Below, piece after piece: positions 9,343 through 19,239 of a stretch of DNA of 64,000 nucleotides (position 1 is the first letter of the stretch; each line of letters begins with the position of its first letter). The translations under genes were made by a program, and so were the position numbers. The DNA comes from an uncultured Roseicyclus sp. Its GTDB lineage: Bacteria; Pseudomonadota; Alphaproteobacteria; Rhodobacterales; Rhodobacteraceae. A model generated the notes under the pieces. That model did no database searches. It saw only the letters and a list, made by a program, of their open reading frames with translations, and was not told the origin of the DNA. The DNA lies in NCBI RefSeq assembly GCF_937892565.1, contig NZ_CALAHQ010000091.1, forward strand, positions 28,815-92,814, given 5' to 3'.

Positions 9343-10520
9343 TCGGGCGCGATATGGCCAAGCACCGATCGCGCCGCGCGCAGCCACGGCGCCTCGCCAC
9401 CGCGGCCCAGGCGCCGCATGGCCAGCGCCATGGCGTCAAGCTGATCAAGACGGGCCCGTTCATCATCCATCAGCCGCGACAGCGCCGCGGCAATCGGCGC
9501 GGGCCGGCAGTTTTCGCCCAGGAATTCCGGAATGGTGCGGCTGTCGGTCACCAGATTGACCAGTGTAACGGTATCCACCCGCAGCAGCGCCCCGATCAGC
9601 TTTCGGCTGAGCCAGCTCATCGTATAGGCGATCACCATCGGCGTATCGGTCGCCGCCAGTTCCAAGCTGACCGTGCCCGAGGCCGCCAGCGCCACATTGG
9701 CGGCGCCAAAGGCTGCACGCTTTTGTGCGGCAAATTCCTCGGGCGGGACCCCGCGCGGATCCAGCACCACGGCGCGCCCCGGCCAATCGGCCACGCGGGC
9801 CGCGACCTGCGCGGCCACGGCGGGGGCGGCGGGCAAGATGATGCGCGCATCTGGATGGTGTGACATGACCTGATGCAGGGCTGCACCAAAGACGGGCATC
9901 AAGCGCTCGATCTCGGCGCGGCGCGATCCGGGCAAAGCCAGGATCAAGGGCCCGCCATCGGGCGCATGGGTGGCGCGAAACGCCGCAACCTCGGCCTCGG
10001 TGGCCTGTGGTTCGGTGACGACGGGATGGCCGACGAAATCGCAACTCATGCCTGCCGCTTCCATATAGGGCGGCTCAAACGGCAACAGCGCCAGCACATG
10101 ATCGATCGATTTCGCCATTTTCAGGGCGCGCCCCGGCCGCCACGCCCAGACGGTGGGCGCGACGTAATGAATGGTGCGCAGACCCGGCGCGCGCGCCTTG
10201 ACGCGTGCGGCCACGCGCAGGGAAAATTCGGGAATGTCGATGGTGATCAGCGCATCGGGCGCCATTGCCAGCACCGCCTCGGCGGTGTCGGCGACACGGC
10301 GCGACAGACGCCGGTAATTGGCAAGGATCTCGGTCAATCCCATGACCGAAAGCTCTTGCATGGGAAACAGGGTGGTCAGGCCTTCGGCCTGCATCATCGG
10401 CCCGCCGATACCGTGGAATTCGACGGGGCCAAGGGTCAAGGCCTTGATCCCCGCCATCAGCGCCGCCCCCAGACGGTCGCCCGAAGGCTCACCCGCGACA
10501 AGGAACAGGCGCAACGTCAT
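9339..10520 (-). CDS. lpxB: Lipid-A-disaccharide synthase
   Basis: LpxB joins UDP-2,3-diacylglucosamine and lipid X to form the lipid A disaccharide at the inner membrane. The product has 393 residues and starts at MTLRLFLVAGEPSGDRLGA, the classic N-terminus. It also carries the GT-B landmarks HYVAPTVWAWRPGR and LPGSRRAEI, and the conserved SGTVSLELA near the C-terminus. The ATG overlaps the lpxI stop as ATGA. It is the last gene of the lipid A/envelope cluster. Confidence 0.96.
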   Translation of the reverse strand: MTLRLFLVAGEPSGDRLGAALMAGIKALTLGPVEFHGIGGPMMQAEGLTTLFPMQELSVMGLTEILANYRRLSRRVADTAEAVLAMAPDALITIDIPEFSLRVAARVKARAPGLRTIHYVAPTVWAWRPGRALKMAKSIDHVLALLPFEPPYMEAAGMSCDFVGHPVVTEPQATEAEVAAFRATHAPDGGPLILALPGSRRAEIERLMPVFGAALHQVMSHHPDARIILPAAPAVAAQVAARVADWPGRAVVLDPRGVPPEEFAAQKRAAFGAANVALAASGTVSLELAATDTPMVIAYTMSWLSRKLIGALLRVDTVTLVNLVTDSRTIPEFLGENCRPAPIAAALSRLMDDERARLDQLDAMALAMRRLGRGGEAPWLRAARSVLGHIAPD

Positions 10521-11293
10521 GGCACGGCCCAAAGATTGATGGCATGGGTCCGGCACGCCGCGACCACCGCGACCGGGTCAAGCATCAGCACATGACCCGC
10601 CTGAAGCTCGATCCCCGACAGGCCCGCCTTGGCGCAGAGCGCCACGGTATCGGGGCCGATGGCGGGCATGTCGACGCGCAGATCCTGACCGGGCTTGGCA
10701 CGCTTGACCAGAACGCCCCCCGATCCGGGCGCGCTGTCGGCCACAAAGCGCAAGACCGCATCGGTGCCTTGCAGCGTTTCGATGCCGATGATCTGGCCGC
10801 CTGCCGCCACCGCCGCTTGCCCGACATCGAGCGGGCCAAGGGCTGCCAGAACGGCGCGCGCGCGCGCGCTGTCGGCGCCGTCACCGCATTGCCCGGCCAG
10901 AACGCCCGCGCGGGCCACCAGATCGGGGCGCAGATCCTGCGCGCCTCGGATGACAAAACCCTGGTCTTCAAAGATCCCCACAACCAGTCGCAGCAACGCA
11001 TCATCGCCCTGCCCCATGGCATGGGCCAGCCGCGGCAACAGCGCTTGTGTGACCGCATCCACGCCCTCGCGCGCAAAATGCACGCGGCGCATCGCACCAG
11101 CAAGGCAAAGCTCCGAGACGCCGCGCGCCTTGAGACCGTGGAACAGCGCGCCCAAATGTTCGAAACGCGCCACAAGATCGGCGCCTTCGGTGCCGCCCTG
11201 TGCGCCTTCGAACCGCACGATCAGCGCCGGCCCAGCGGCCGCCAGAAGCCCCGGCAAGGCCCCTGCCCCCGCGATGATTGCCCGGCCGCCCAT
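10517..11293 (-). CDS. lpxI: UDP-2,3-diacylglucosamine diphosphatase LpxI
   Basis: This 258-residue protein belongs to the LpxI (DUF1009) family. It hydrolyses UDP-2,3-diacylglucosamine to lipid X and UMP, replacing the unrelated LpxH of gammaproteobacteria. Visible hallmarks are the N-terminal IIAGAGALPGLLA, LCLAGAMRRVHFA, and the C-terminal PAIGPDTVALCAKAGLSGIELQAG. It sits between lpxA and lpxB, as usual in alphaproteobacteria, and is translationally coupled to lpxB. Confidence 0.94.
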   Translation of the reverse strand: MGGRAIIAGAGALPGLLAAAGPALIVRFEGAQGGTEGADLVARFEHLGALFHGLKARGVSELCLAGAMRRVHFAREGVDAVTQALLPRLAHAMGQGDDALLRLVVGIFEDQGFVIRGAQDLRPDLVARAGVLAGQCGDGADSARARAVLAALGPLDVGQAAVAAGGQIIGIETLQGTDAVLRFVADSAPGSGGVLVKRAKPGQDLRVDMPAIGPDTVALCAKAGLSGIELQAGHVLMLDPVAVVAACRTHAINLWAVP

Positions 11294-11300
11294 CTTGTGA

Positions 11301-12104
11301 TCAGCCCGGTGTCAGAAAAGAACGGTCGCTGTCGCCCAGCACGAATTCCACGATATCGCGCACATAGGTCGATTGACCGGCCACATCATCAAGCAAGCGG
11401 CGGGCGCGATCCTGAAAGGCGCCTTCGCCTTGGGCCAGCGCCTGAAACGCCGCGCGCAGGGCCATGATATCCTCGCGCGCGACGCCGCGCCGCTTGAGCC
11501 CGACAAGGTTCAGCCCGTCCAGCACCCCGCGCGGGCCCTGCACAAGCCCGTAGGGCATCACGTCATTGGTGACCATGGTCACCGCACCGATGATCGCGCC
11601 CTTGCCGATGCGCACGAATTGATGCACCCCCGACAGCCCGCCGATGATCACATCGTCGGCAATCATGCAATGCCCCGCCACAGCGGCGTTGTTGGCCATG
11701 ATCACGCGGTTGCCGACATGGGCATCATGGGCCACATGCGCACCCGCCATGAACAAGCCGTCATCGCCCACCTGCGTCAGCCCGCCGCCGCCTTCGGTGC
11801 CGGTGTTCATCGTCACGCCTTCGCGGATGCGGTTGCGCGCACCAACCATCAGGCGGCTTTTTTCGCCCGCATATTTCAGATCCTGTGGCACATCGCCGAT
11901 ATTGGCGAAGGGGAATATCACCGTGCCTTCGCCGATGTCGGTCCAGCCGGTGACGACGGCATGAGATTTCAGCGTCACGCCGGCCGCCAGCGTGACCTCG
12001 GGGCCAACCAGTGAAAACGGGCCCACCACACAGCCGGGACCGATCCTGGCGCCGGGTTCCACAACGGCCGAAGGGTGGATCAGGGCGCTTGGATCGATCC
12101 CCAT
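11301..12104 (-). CDS. lpxA: UDP-N-acetylglucosamine acyltransferase
   Basis: LpxA catalyses the first acyl transfer of lipid A synthesis. The 267-residue trimeric enzyme consists of hexapeptide repeats (IHPSAVVEPGARIGPGCVVGPF and so on) with the catalytic-histidine segment GAHVAHDAHVGN, followed by a C-terminal helical domain. The ATG at 12104 overlaps the fabZ stop (TGATG); a GTG three bases earlier is possible. The gene order skp-fabZ-lpxA-lpxI-lpxB is standard in Rhodobacterales. Confidence 0.96.
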   Translation of the reverse strand: MGIDPSALIHPSAVVEPGARIGPGCVVGPFSLVGPEVTLAAGVTLKSHAVVTGWTDIGEGTVIFPFANIGDVPQDLKYAGEKSRLMVGARNRIREGVTMNTGTEGGGGLTQVGDDGLFMAGAHVAHDAHVGNRVIMANNAAVAGHCMIADDVIIGGLSGVHQFVRIGKGAIIGAVTMVTNDVMPYGLVQGPRGVLDGLNLVGLKRRGVAREDIMALRAAFQALAQGEGAFQDRARRLLDDVAGQSTYVRDIVEFVLGDSDRSFLTPG

Positions 12105-12583
12105 CACTTCGCCCCCTTGCTGGCACCAAGGTCCATCATGGCGGTGAATTCCGCCTCGGCGGCCAGTTCACCCTCGACCATGGCCTGGCCCCCGAATTTC
12201 CACACCTTGCCGCCCGGCTTGCCGCGCAGCGTCGTCAGATGCATTTCCAGCACATCGCCCGGCACCACCTTGCGGCGGAACTTGCAGCCGTCGATCCCCA
12301 TGAAATAGACCAGCAGGTTCTTGTCGGCCAGATCGCCCGACACCCCGATCATCACCGCCGCCGTCTGGGCCATCGCTTCGATGATGGTCACACCCGGCAT
12401 GATCGGTGTGCCCGGGAAATGTCCCTGAAAATGGGGCTCGTTGAAGGTGACATTCTTGATGCCCACAGCCGATTGAAACGGAACAATGCTGCGCACACGG
12501 TCCACCAACAGAAAGGGGTAGCGGTGCGGGATGATCCGTTGGATCAGGTCGATGTCGGCTGTTGTGGGCGTATCGGCCGTCAT
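12104..12583 (-). CDS. fabZ: 3-hydroxyacyl-ACP dehydratase FabZ
   Basis: FabZ dehydrates 3-hydroxyacyl-ACP in fatty acid elongation and competes with LpxA for substrate. The 159-residue product has the hot-dog fold signatures [29 protein letters not shown] (catalytic histidine) and EAMAQ. The start at 12583 is set by GAGGA upstream; the frame continues 21 codons further without family similarity. An 85-base gap separates it from skp. Confidence 0.96.
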   Translation of the reverse strand: MTADTPTTADIDLIQRIIPHRYPFLLVDRVRSIVPFQSAVGIKNVTFNEPHFQGHFPGTPIMPGVTIIEAMAQTAAVMIGVSGDLADKNLLVYFMGIDGCKFRRKVVPGDVLEMHLTTLRGKPGGKVWKFGGQAMVEGELAAEAEFTAMMDLGASKGAK

Positions 12584-12668
12584 ATGTCCTCGGGGCTTGG
12601 AAAACAGGCTGTTGCCACTGGTAGCAACTTGGCGCCAGCGCGGCAAGCCGCGCGCTCAGGGCACTGGC

Positions 12669-13301
12669 TCAAGGCGCGGGGCTTGGGGATGCGGCGTCCA
12701 GATCGATCAGGGGCTCTGGCCCGCCTTGGCCAAGGGCTGCATCGATCCGCGCGATCGCTTCATCGGTGATATCGACGTTGTCAGCCGACAAGAGCACCGC
12801 CCGGCTGTCCATCAGGACCGCAGCCCCCCGCAGCCGGAGAAGGTCGATCAAGATCGGAAAGGCGGTTTCGAAAAACGCGACCTGTGCGCCTTCGGCCTGT
12901 TCCTGAAGCGCACGGGTTTTCGCCTCTTGCGCGGCACGGATGCCTTCGACGCGGGTGTTGAACTCTTGCGCCAGCGGCCGAAACGCCTCGGGGCTCAACT
13001 GGCCACGCCGTTCGGTGAGGCGCAATTCCTCCTCGGTCAGTTCCGCTTCGATCCGGCGGTTCTCGGCGGCAAGGGCCGAGCCCGCCACATCGACCTCACG
13101 CTGGATGCGCTGACCATAAAGCGACGCCGACAAGAGGCGTTCCTGGTTGAGCAGCAAGATCGGATAGGCAGGCAGTGCCGCCCCGCTTGCAGAGCCATCT
13201 GGCGCGGTCACGCCTTGCGCCCAAAGCGGGCCACCCGTCGGCGCCAGCCCCAGTGCCAGCACCAGGGCCAGCATCCGCGCCAGACGATGCAACGCCTGCA
13301 T
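12669..13301 (-). CDS. OmpH/Skp family periplasmic chaperone
   Basis: This 210-residue protein has a signal peptide (MQALHRLARMLALVLALGLA..., cleavage probably near PLWAQ). A long, charged coiled-coil segment spans about residues 60-150 (REVDVAGSALAAENRRIEAELTEEELRL), then a C-terminal domain (GAAVLMDSRAVLLSADNVDIT). Skp chaperones hold unfolded outer-membrane proteins in the periplasm and deliver them to BamA. It lies directly downstream of bamA with 11 bases between. The acidic, proline-rich C-terminal tail is an alphaproteobacterial extension. Confidence 0.9.
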   Translation of the reverse strand: MQALHRLARMLALVLALGLAPTGGPLWAQGVTAPDGSASGAALPAYPILLLNQERLLSASLYGQRIQREVDVAGSALAAENRRIEAELTEEELRLTERRGQLSPEAFRPLAQEFNTRVEGIRAAQEAKTRALQEQAEGAQVAFFETAFPILIDLLRLRGAAVLMDSRAVLLSADNVDITDEAIARIDAALGQGGPEPLIDLDAASPSPAP

Positions 13302-13312
13302 CGGGGCGCGCC

Positions 13313-15664
13313 TCAGAACCGCGTCTCGACGGTCAGGTCGAATTCGCGCGTGCGGTCATAGCTTTCAAAGGTCAAAGGCTGCGAGAAATTGAACCGCAAC
13401 GGCCCGATCGCTGTATTCCAGAATATCGATACGCCAATGGAAGAACGCAACCGCAAGCTGTCATCGACCGGACCGCCCGCGCCCAGCGTGTTGTCAAGCC
13501 CCCAGACCGAGCCAATGTCATAAAACACCCCGCCCGAAATGCCGTATTCATCCGGCAGACCCAGCGGGAACGACGCCTCGAAGCGGGCCACCGAAAACAG
13601 GTTGCCCCCAAGCGCGTCCTCATTGGTCGCAGCAGTATCGCGCGGACCAAGGCCAAAGGCATCAAATCCGCGCATCTGGCGGCTGGACAAAAAGAAGCGA
13701 TCCGACAGGCGGCTGTTGCCGTTGAGCGTTTCGATTGCGCCAGCCTCGAAGCTGGCGCGCAAAGTCACCTCTTCGCGCAGCACCTGACGCTCGGCAATTC
13801 CAAGCAACGTCGCGCGCAGGTATTCCGCATCGCCGCCAAGGCCGGCATAATCCAACCCGAACTGAAGCCGCACCCCACGGGTGGGATCAAGCCCGACATT
13901 GCGCGTCTCATAGGAATACTGAAGCCCCACATAGGATGCGATGCGATCGCCTTGCTCGGCGACCAGGATGGGCGACGAGCTGGCAACATCAAGGCCCGAC
14001 ACCTCGTTCTGCTCCAGACCATAGGTCACATTCATCCGCGAGAATTCGCCGATGGGAAAGCCAAGCCCCGCCCGCAAGCCCACATCGAGCGTGTCAAAGT
14101 TGCGGTTCTGGGTCGAGGTTTCGGTGTAGAACGCGCCCAGATTCAACGCCAGATCGCGCGCCCTGAAGCGCGGTTCGGTAAAGTTGAAATTGAAATCCTG
14201 ACTGCCATCGGTGGTGTTGAAGGCAAAGCTCAACGCTTGCCCGCGACCCAGGAAATTGGATTCCGAGAAATTCACCGCAAGCCCGGCACCGGTGTCGGTC
14301 GAAAAGCTGACAGAAAAGCCAAGCGAGCCGGTCGGCTGTTCTTCCACATCGACATCAACGATGACCTGATCGGCGGCGGTGCCCGGACGTGCCTCGACCG
14401 AGGCATCGGCGAAAAAGCCCGTGGCGCGGATACGCTCTGCGGCCTGACGAATGGCGCGCGGATCAAAGGGATCGCCTTCAACGCTGGTAAAGTAGCGGCG
14501 GATCACGCTGTCAAGCGTGGTGACATTGCCTTCGATATCGATCCGCTCGACAAAGATACGTTCCCCGCGGCTGATCACAAAAGCCACCGCCAGCGTGCGG
14601 TCTTCGTCATTGCGCGTGATGCGCGGTTCAACGCGCACAAAGCGCAGGCCCTGTTGCGTGGCCAACGCTTCCAGACGGCTGATGGTGGCATCGATCAGGC
14701 GCGGGCTATAGGTCTGGCCGGGCCGGATGCGCATCGCATCTTGGTATTGCGCGGCATCGACTTCGGCAATTTCCGAGACGGTGGTGATCTCGCCCAGGCT
14801 GAAGCTTTGCCCTTCACGGATGTTGAACGTGACGAAATAGGCATCGCGCCCGCGGGCCAATTCCGGGGTCACGCTCAAGACCTCGAAATCCACATAGCCG
14901 CGATCTTGATAGAAATCGGCCAGAAGCTGACGGTCAAGCGCGATACGCTCGGCGACAAAGGTGTCGCGGCGGATGATCTGGCGCAGCAGGCCGGCTTGCG
15001 TGCTTTCCAGCACCCGGCGCAAGCGGCGGTCGGTAAATTCCCGGTTTCCGACAAAGGAAATGCGCTCGGTTTCCACGACGCGCCCCTCGGCCACTTCAAA
15101 GACCAGATCGACACGATTGTCCGGCAAGCGGATGATGGCAGGCGTGACCGTCGCAGACAGCCGACCCGACAGGCGATAGGCCTCGGCGATGGCATTGGCA
15201 TCTTGTTCGGCAAGGCTGGGCGAATAGGTGCGGCGCGGTGTGGATGCGATGGCGCCAAGCAGCGCCTCATCATCCAGACGTTCATTGCCTTCGACCGAAA
15301 TGCGGTTGATCGTGGGGAATTCCTGAACCGAGATGACCAGCCGTGTGTCTTGCACCACAATCTCGACCGTTTCAAACAGGCCGCTGTCTTGCAAACGCTG
15401 CAGCGCCGCGTTGATCTGTGCGGCCGTCAGTGCCGCGCCGGGCGCAATCTGGGCCACGGTGAGAACCGCAGAATCGGTGATGCGGTCATTGCCGACAACA
15501 TCGACACCCGTAACATCGACGCTCTGGGCGCTTGCAGGCCATGCTGAAAACACGACGCCCAACAGCAGCGCAAGCGCGAAGAGGTTGGAAACAATCCCGA
15601 AACAGGGGGCGGCCTTGGACAGAGCGCCTGACCGAGACAGGCAGAGACCGACATGCCAGTTCAT
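13313..15664 (-). CDS. bamA: Outer membrane protein assembly factor BamA
   Basis: BamA is the beta-barrel insertase of the outer membrane. The 783-residue protein has a long signal peptide ending near WPASAQS, about five POTRA repeats (residues 45-420, e.g. VDVVGNDRITDSAVL, ISVEGNERLDDEAL) and a C-terminal 16-strand barrel. The barrel has the conserved lid motif within RFFLSSRQMRGFDAFGLGPRD (VRGF/MRGF type) and a terminal phenylalanine (EFDLTVETRF). The ATG at 15664 is preferred to the TTG three codons earlier. The 256 bases between rseP and this gene hold no gene I can support and may contain a bamA promoter. Confidence 0.96.
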   Translation of the reverse strand: MNWHVGLCLSRSGALSKAAPCFGIVSNLFALALLLGVVFSAWPASAQSVDVTGVDVVGNDRITDSAVLTVAQIAPGAALTAAQINAALQRLQDSGLFETVEIVVQDTRLVISVQEFPTINRISVEGNERLDDEALLGAIASTPRRTYSPSLAEQDANAIAEAYRLSGRLSATVTPAIIRLPDNRVDLVFEVAEGRVVETERISFVGNREFTDRRLRRVLESTQAGLLRQIIRRDTFVAERIALDRQLLADFYQDRGYVDFEVLSVTPELARGRDAYFVTFNIREGQSFSLGEITTVSEIAEVDAAQYQDAMRIRPGQTYSPRLIDATISRLEALATQQGLRFVRVEPRITRNDEDRTLAVAFVISRGERIFVERIDIEGNVTTLDSVIRRYFTSVEGDPFDPRAIRQAAERIRATGFFADASVEARPGTAADQVIVDVDVEEQPTGSLGFSVSFSTDTGAGLAVNFSESNFLGRGQALSFAFNTTDGSQDFNFNFTEPRFRARDLALNLGAFYTETSTQNRNFDTLDVGLRAGLGFPIGEFSRMNVTYGLEQNEVSGLDVASSSPILVAEQGDRIASYVGLQYSYETRNVGLDPTRGVRLQFGLDYAGLGGDAEYLRATLLGIAERQVLREEVTLRASFEAGAIETLNGNSRLSDRFFLSSRQMRGFDAFGLGPRDTAATNEDALGGNLFSVARFEASFPLGLPDEYGISGGVFYDIGSVWGLDNTLGAGGPVDDSLRLRSSIGVSIFWNTAIGPLRFNFSQPLTFESYDRTREFDLTVETRF

Positions 15665-15920
15665 CGTTTCCAACCCCGTTCTTCATGACCCATACCCCTT
15701 GCCTAGCGGAGGGTCCCCGGGTTGTCAAAACCATCTCAAGGGCTTGGACGACATCGGGCGGATTTGCCCGGACGGACATGCCCGCGCAGGCGCCAAGCGG
15801 TGCAAGATCACCCCTTGGCCGGGCGCGGCGGGGCGGTGCCAGATGGGCCGCACCACCCCAAGACCTGCATGACGAAACCCGGTCGGCTGACCGCGAACAG
15901 GCACGGCCAAGCCCCAACTC

Positions 15921-17249
15921 TCAGGGGCAGAAGATATCGTTGGTCAGCGCAAACAGCATCAACGACAGCAACAGCGTCAGCCCGATGGTCATGAACACCC
16001 GCATCGCCTTGTCCGAGGGCGGTTTGCCCGCCACCGCCTCATAGGCATGAAACACCAGATGCCCGCCATCGAGAACCGGGATCGGAAACAGGTTCAACAG
16101 CCCCACCGCGGTCGACAGCACCGCGATGAACCAGATGAAATTGTCGATCCCCTGCGACGCGGCCGCACCCGAGGTTTCCGCGATGCCGATGGGACCTTGC
16201 AGATTGCATGACGAAATTGCCCCGGTGATCATGTGCCACAAGCCAGACAGCGACGAGCGCACGACAAAAAGCGTTTGCTCGGCACCATGGCCCAAGGCCG
16301 CAAAGACCCCCACCCGATCGCGCATCGGATCGAAACTGAACCCGCCCGTGACCCCGATCAGCCAGCGTGTTTCGAACCCGCCATCTTGCAGCGGCAAATC
16401 GGTGCGCCGTGGCGTCAGCGTGACCTCGATCTCTTGGCCCGCGCGCCAGATGGTCAGCCTCAGCGGGCGGCCTTCGGCCGTAGCCACCGCATCGCGCAAC
16501 TGGCGAAAGGCAAAGACCGGCACACCATCGACGGCGCGGATCACATCGCCTTGCTTGAGGCCCGCGGAAAAGGCGGCCGATTGGGGGGCCACCGTCTCGA
16601 TCAGCGGGATCAGCGGAAACGCCGCCTCGGTCGCGATCACGGCGCCGTCGCGCTCGACCGTGTAGACAACGCTGGGCGCGGGCGGCAGGCTTTCGGCGAT
16701 GGTAAAGATATCGCCAAACACCTCGACCGGTTGACCATCGAGCGCAAGGATCAGATCGCCCGCCGCAAGCTGCGCCATTTCGGGCGGAAGCGGCGTCAAG
16801 GCGCCCACGCGCGGCTCTTCGGCGGGCCGCCCGGTGAAAAGCACGACGGCCGCAAAAATCAGGATCGAAAAGATGAAGTTGAACACCGGCCCGGCCGCCA
16901 CCGTCGCAGAACGCGCCCAGAGCGGCGCGCCATGCATCGAGCGGCGCCGCTCTGCCATATCGAGCGCATCAATCGCCGCGCCATCCTTGCCGCTGGCCGC
17001 ATCCGCATCGCCCAGAAACTTCACATAGCCCCCGAAGGGCAAGGCCGCGATCTGCCAGCGCGTGCCGTGCCGGTCGGTGCGGCTGATCAGAACCGGGCCG
17101 AAGCCCACGGAAAACACCTCGGCATGGATGCCCGACCAGCGGCCCACGATGTAATGGCCGTATTCATGGATCGCCACGATGATCGACAGCGCCGCGACAA
17201 AGGCCGCAAGCGTAAAGGCGATGTTTCCGAACTGGGGAATGAAATCCAT
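15921..17249 (-). CDS. rseP: RIP site-2 metalloprotease RseP
   Basis: This intramembrane zinc protease cleaves anti-sigma factors and remnant signal peptides. The 442-residue protein has HEYGH at residues 28-32 in the first membrane span, two periplasmic PDZ-like domains (about 120-300, including GLKQGDVIRAVDGVPV), and the second active-site motif NLFPIPVLDGGHLVF near residue 385 in a C-terminal span. Its position between dxr and bamA is the usual one. Confidence 0.95.
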   Translation of the reverse strand: MDFIPQFGNIAFTLAAFVAALSIIVAIHEYGHYIVGRWSGIHAEVFSVGFGPVLISRTDRHGTRWQIAALPFGGYVKFLGDADAASGKDGAAIDALDMAERRRSMHGAPLWARSATVAAGPVFNFIFSILIFAAVVLFTGRPAEEPRVGALTPLPPEMAQLAAGDLILALDGQPVEVFGDIFTIAESLPPAPSVVYTVERDGAVIATEAAFPLIPLIETVAPQSAAFSAGLKQGDVIRAVDGVPVFAFRQLRDAVATAEGRPLRLTIWRAGQEIEVTLTPRRTDLPLQDGGFETRWLIGVTGGFSFDPMRDRVGVFAALGHGAEQTLFVVRSSLSGLWHMITGAISSCNLQGPIGIAETSGAAASQGIDNFIWFIAVLSTAVGLLNLFPIPVLDGGHLVFHAYEAVAGKPPSDKAMRVFMTIGLTLLLSLMLFALTNDIFCP

Positions 17250-17256
17250 GAGGGGG

Positions 17257-18429
17257 TCAGCTCTCCATCTTTGCGATCTGGGTCCATGCGGTCTTACGTG
17301 CCATGTGGTCCGTCATCAGCACCTCCTCAAGGTTTGCCATGGAAGATGTCAGGCAAATCTGCGACGCCATGGCGTCGAGCGTGCGGTCCACGACCGTCGC
17401 CATGTCCATGAAGCCGATGCGGCCGGCCACAAAGCCATCCAGCGCGATTTCCTTGGCGGCGTTGAACACGGCCCCTGCCCCGCCGCGGGTTTCCATCACC
17501 TCGCGTGCAATCCGCAGCGCGGGGTAGCGGCGCGGATCAGGGGCGCGGAATTCCAGCGTGGCGATCTGTGCCAGATCCAGCCGCGCGACCGGCAGATCGC
17601 GCCGTTCCGGCCAATTGAGCGCATAGCCGATGGCATGGCGCATGTCGGGCGCCCCGAGATGGGCCATCAAGGCCCCGTCGTTGAAACCCACCAGCGCATG
17701 GATGATGGATTGGGGATGGATCACGGTCTCGATCCGGCTGGGCGGGACACCAAAGAATTCGCGCGTCTCGATCAGCTCCATCCCCTTGTTGAACATGGAG
17801 GCGCTGTCGATGGTGATGCGCTGGCCCATCGCCCAGTTGGGATGCGCGCCCGCATCCGCGACCGTGGCCCGCGCCAGCGCCTCGACAGGCCAGTCGCGCA
17901 AACCCCCGCCCGAGGCGGTGATGATGATCCGTTCCACCGCGGCAATGTCTTCGCCCGCCAACGCCTGAAACACCGCTGAATGTTCGCTGTCGACGGGCAA
18001 GATGGTGGCGCCATGGGCGCGCGCCTCGGCCAGCAAAAGCGGGCCCGCGGTGACAAGGCTTTCCTTGTTGGCCAAGGCCAGCGTGCCACCATGGCGCAGC
18101 GCACGAAACCCCGGTGCCAGCCCCGCCGCCCCCACGATGGCCGACATGACCCAGTCGACGGGGCGGTCTGCGGCCTCGATCAGCGCCGCCTCGCCGGCGG
18201 CGACCGCAACGCCCGAACCGGACAAGGCCGCGCGCAGATCCTCAAACCGGTCTGCATGCGCGGTCACGGCGATCTCGGCGTTGAGCCTGATGGCATCCTG
18301 GGCCAGCCGCGCGATATTGGCGCCGCCCGTCACCGCCACCACCCGATAGCGCGACCGATCGCGTGCAATCAGATCGACGGTGTTCTGCCCGATCGAGCCT
18401 GTCGCGCCAAAGATCGAAATGCTGCGCAT
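17257..18429 (-). CDS. dxr: 1-deoxy-D-xylulose-5-phosphate reductoisomerase
   Basis: Dxr makes MEP in the non-mevalonate isoprenoid pathway that feeds UppS two genes upstream. The 390-residue enzyme begins with the NADPH-binding ISIFGATGSIGQNT. It also has ALANKESLVTAG, the metal-binding VDSEHSAVFQAL, the active-site loop WPVEALARATVADAGAHPNW, and MGQRITIDSASMFNKGMELIE. The ATG is at 18427-18429 and the gap to rseP is seven bases. Confidence 0.96.
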   Translation of the reverse strand: MRSISIFGATGSIGQNTVDLIARDRSRYRVVAVTGGANIARLAQDAIRLNAEIAVTAHADRFEDLRAALSGSGVAVAAGEAALIEAADRPVDWVMSAIVGAAGLAPGFRALRHGGTLALANKESLVTAGPLLLAEARAHGATILPVDSEHSAVFQALAGEDIAAVERIIITASGGGLRDWPVEALARATVADAGAHPNWAMGQRITIDSASMFNKGMELIETREFFGVPPSRIETVIHPQSIIHALVGFNDGALMAHLGAPDMRHAIGYALNWPERRDLPVARLDLAQIATLEFRAPDPRRYPALRIAREVMETRGGAGAVFNAAKEIALDGFVAGRIGFMDMATVVDRTLDAMASQICLTSSMANLEEVLMTDHMARKTAWTQIAKMES

Positions 18430-18440
18430 ATGCCCCCCGT

Positions 18441-19232
18441 TTACAGCGGCGGCGGCGGAAAGCCGGTCAGGCTTTCCACGATCACCAGCAGGAAAGCCGC
18501 CCCCAACATCCCGTCAAATCGGTCATAAACACCGCCATGCCCGGGCAACAGGTTGGAGCTGTCTTTCACGCCCACATGCCGCTTGAGGGCGGATTCGGCG
18601 ATATCGCCCATCTGGCTGGCAAGGCTGATCGCGACCGAAATGGGGATCAATTCCGCGCCCACCCCGGTCTGTGCCATGAAGACCCAACCGATCAGCCCCG
18701 CCCCGACCCATCCGGCCAGCGTGCCCGACCATGTCTTTTTGGGGCTGACGCGGGGCCAGAATTTTGGCCCCCCGAACAGGCGCCCGGCGAAATAGCCCAA
18801 GATATCGGTCGCGGCCACCACCAGCACCAACCACAGCATCCACATCAGACCGAAGCTGTCGCGGTGCAAGATCAGCCCGAAACCGGCCAGCAAGATGACG
18901 GCGATCATCACGACAAACAGCCGCCGGTTGCGCGCCAAAAGCGCCATGGCCACCGTCGGCACCGCCAGCACACAGCCCAGCGCCACGGCCAACGGCGCAA
19001 GCTTGGTGGCCAGGATCGCCACTGCCGCCAGCGCGGCCAGCGCCAGCGCGCCCCGACCGCCGCCGCCCAGCATGCGAACCAATTCCCACACCAGCGTCGC
19101 AACCAGTACGGCCACAAGCCCCGTGAACCACCATCCGCCCGCCCAGACCGCCGTCAGACCGACCACCGCGATCACGGCCCCGGTGGCCACCCGGACGGCC
19201 AGATCGGAAAAGCTGTCGCGCGTCAGGCCCAC
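18441..19232 (-). CDS. cdsA: Phosphatidate cytidylyltransferase
   Basis: CdsA makes CDP-diacylglycerol, the precursor of phospholipids, in the inner membrane. The 263-residue protein has about seven or eight hydrophobic spans and the C-terminal family signature SQMGDIAESALKRHVGVKDSSNLLPGHGGVYDRFDG, with the metal-binding aspartates. Translation most likely starts at a GTG (19232), because no in-frame ATG precedes the first membrane span. It is packed seven bases after uppS. Confidence 0.94.
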   Translation of the reverse strand: MGLTRDSFSDLAVRVATGAVIAVVGLTAVWAGGWWFTGLVAVLVATLVWELVRMLGGGGRGALALAALAAVAILATKLAPLAVALGCVLAVPTVAMALLARNRRLFVVMIAVILLAGFGLILHRDSFGLMWMLWLVLVVAATDILGYFAGRLFGGPKFWPRVSPKKTWSGTLAGWVGAGLIGWVFMAQTGVGAELIPISVAISLASQMGDIAESALKRHVGVKDSSNLLPGHGGVYDRFDGMLGAAFLLVIVESLTGFPPPPL

Positions 19233-19239
19233 ATCGCCC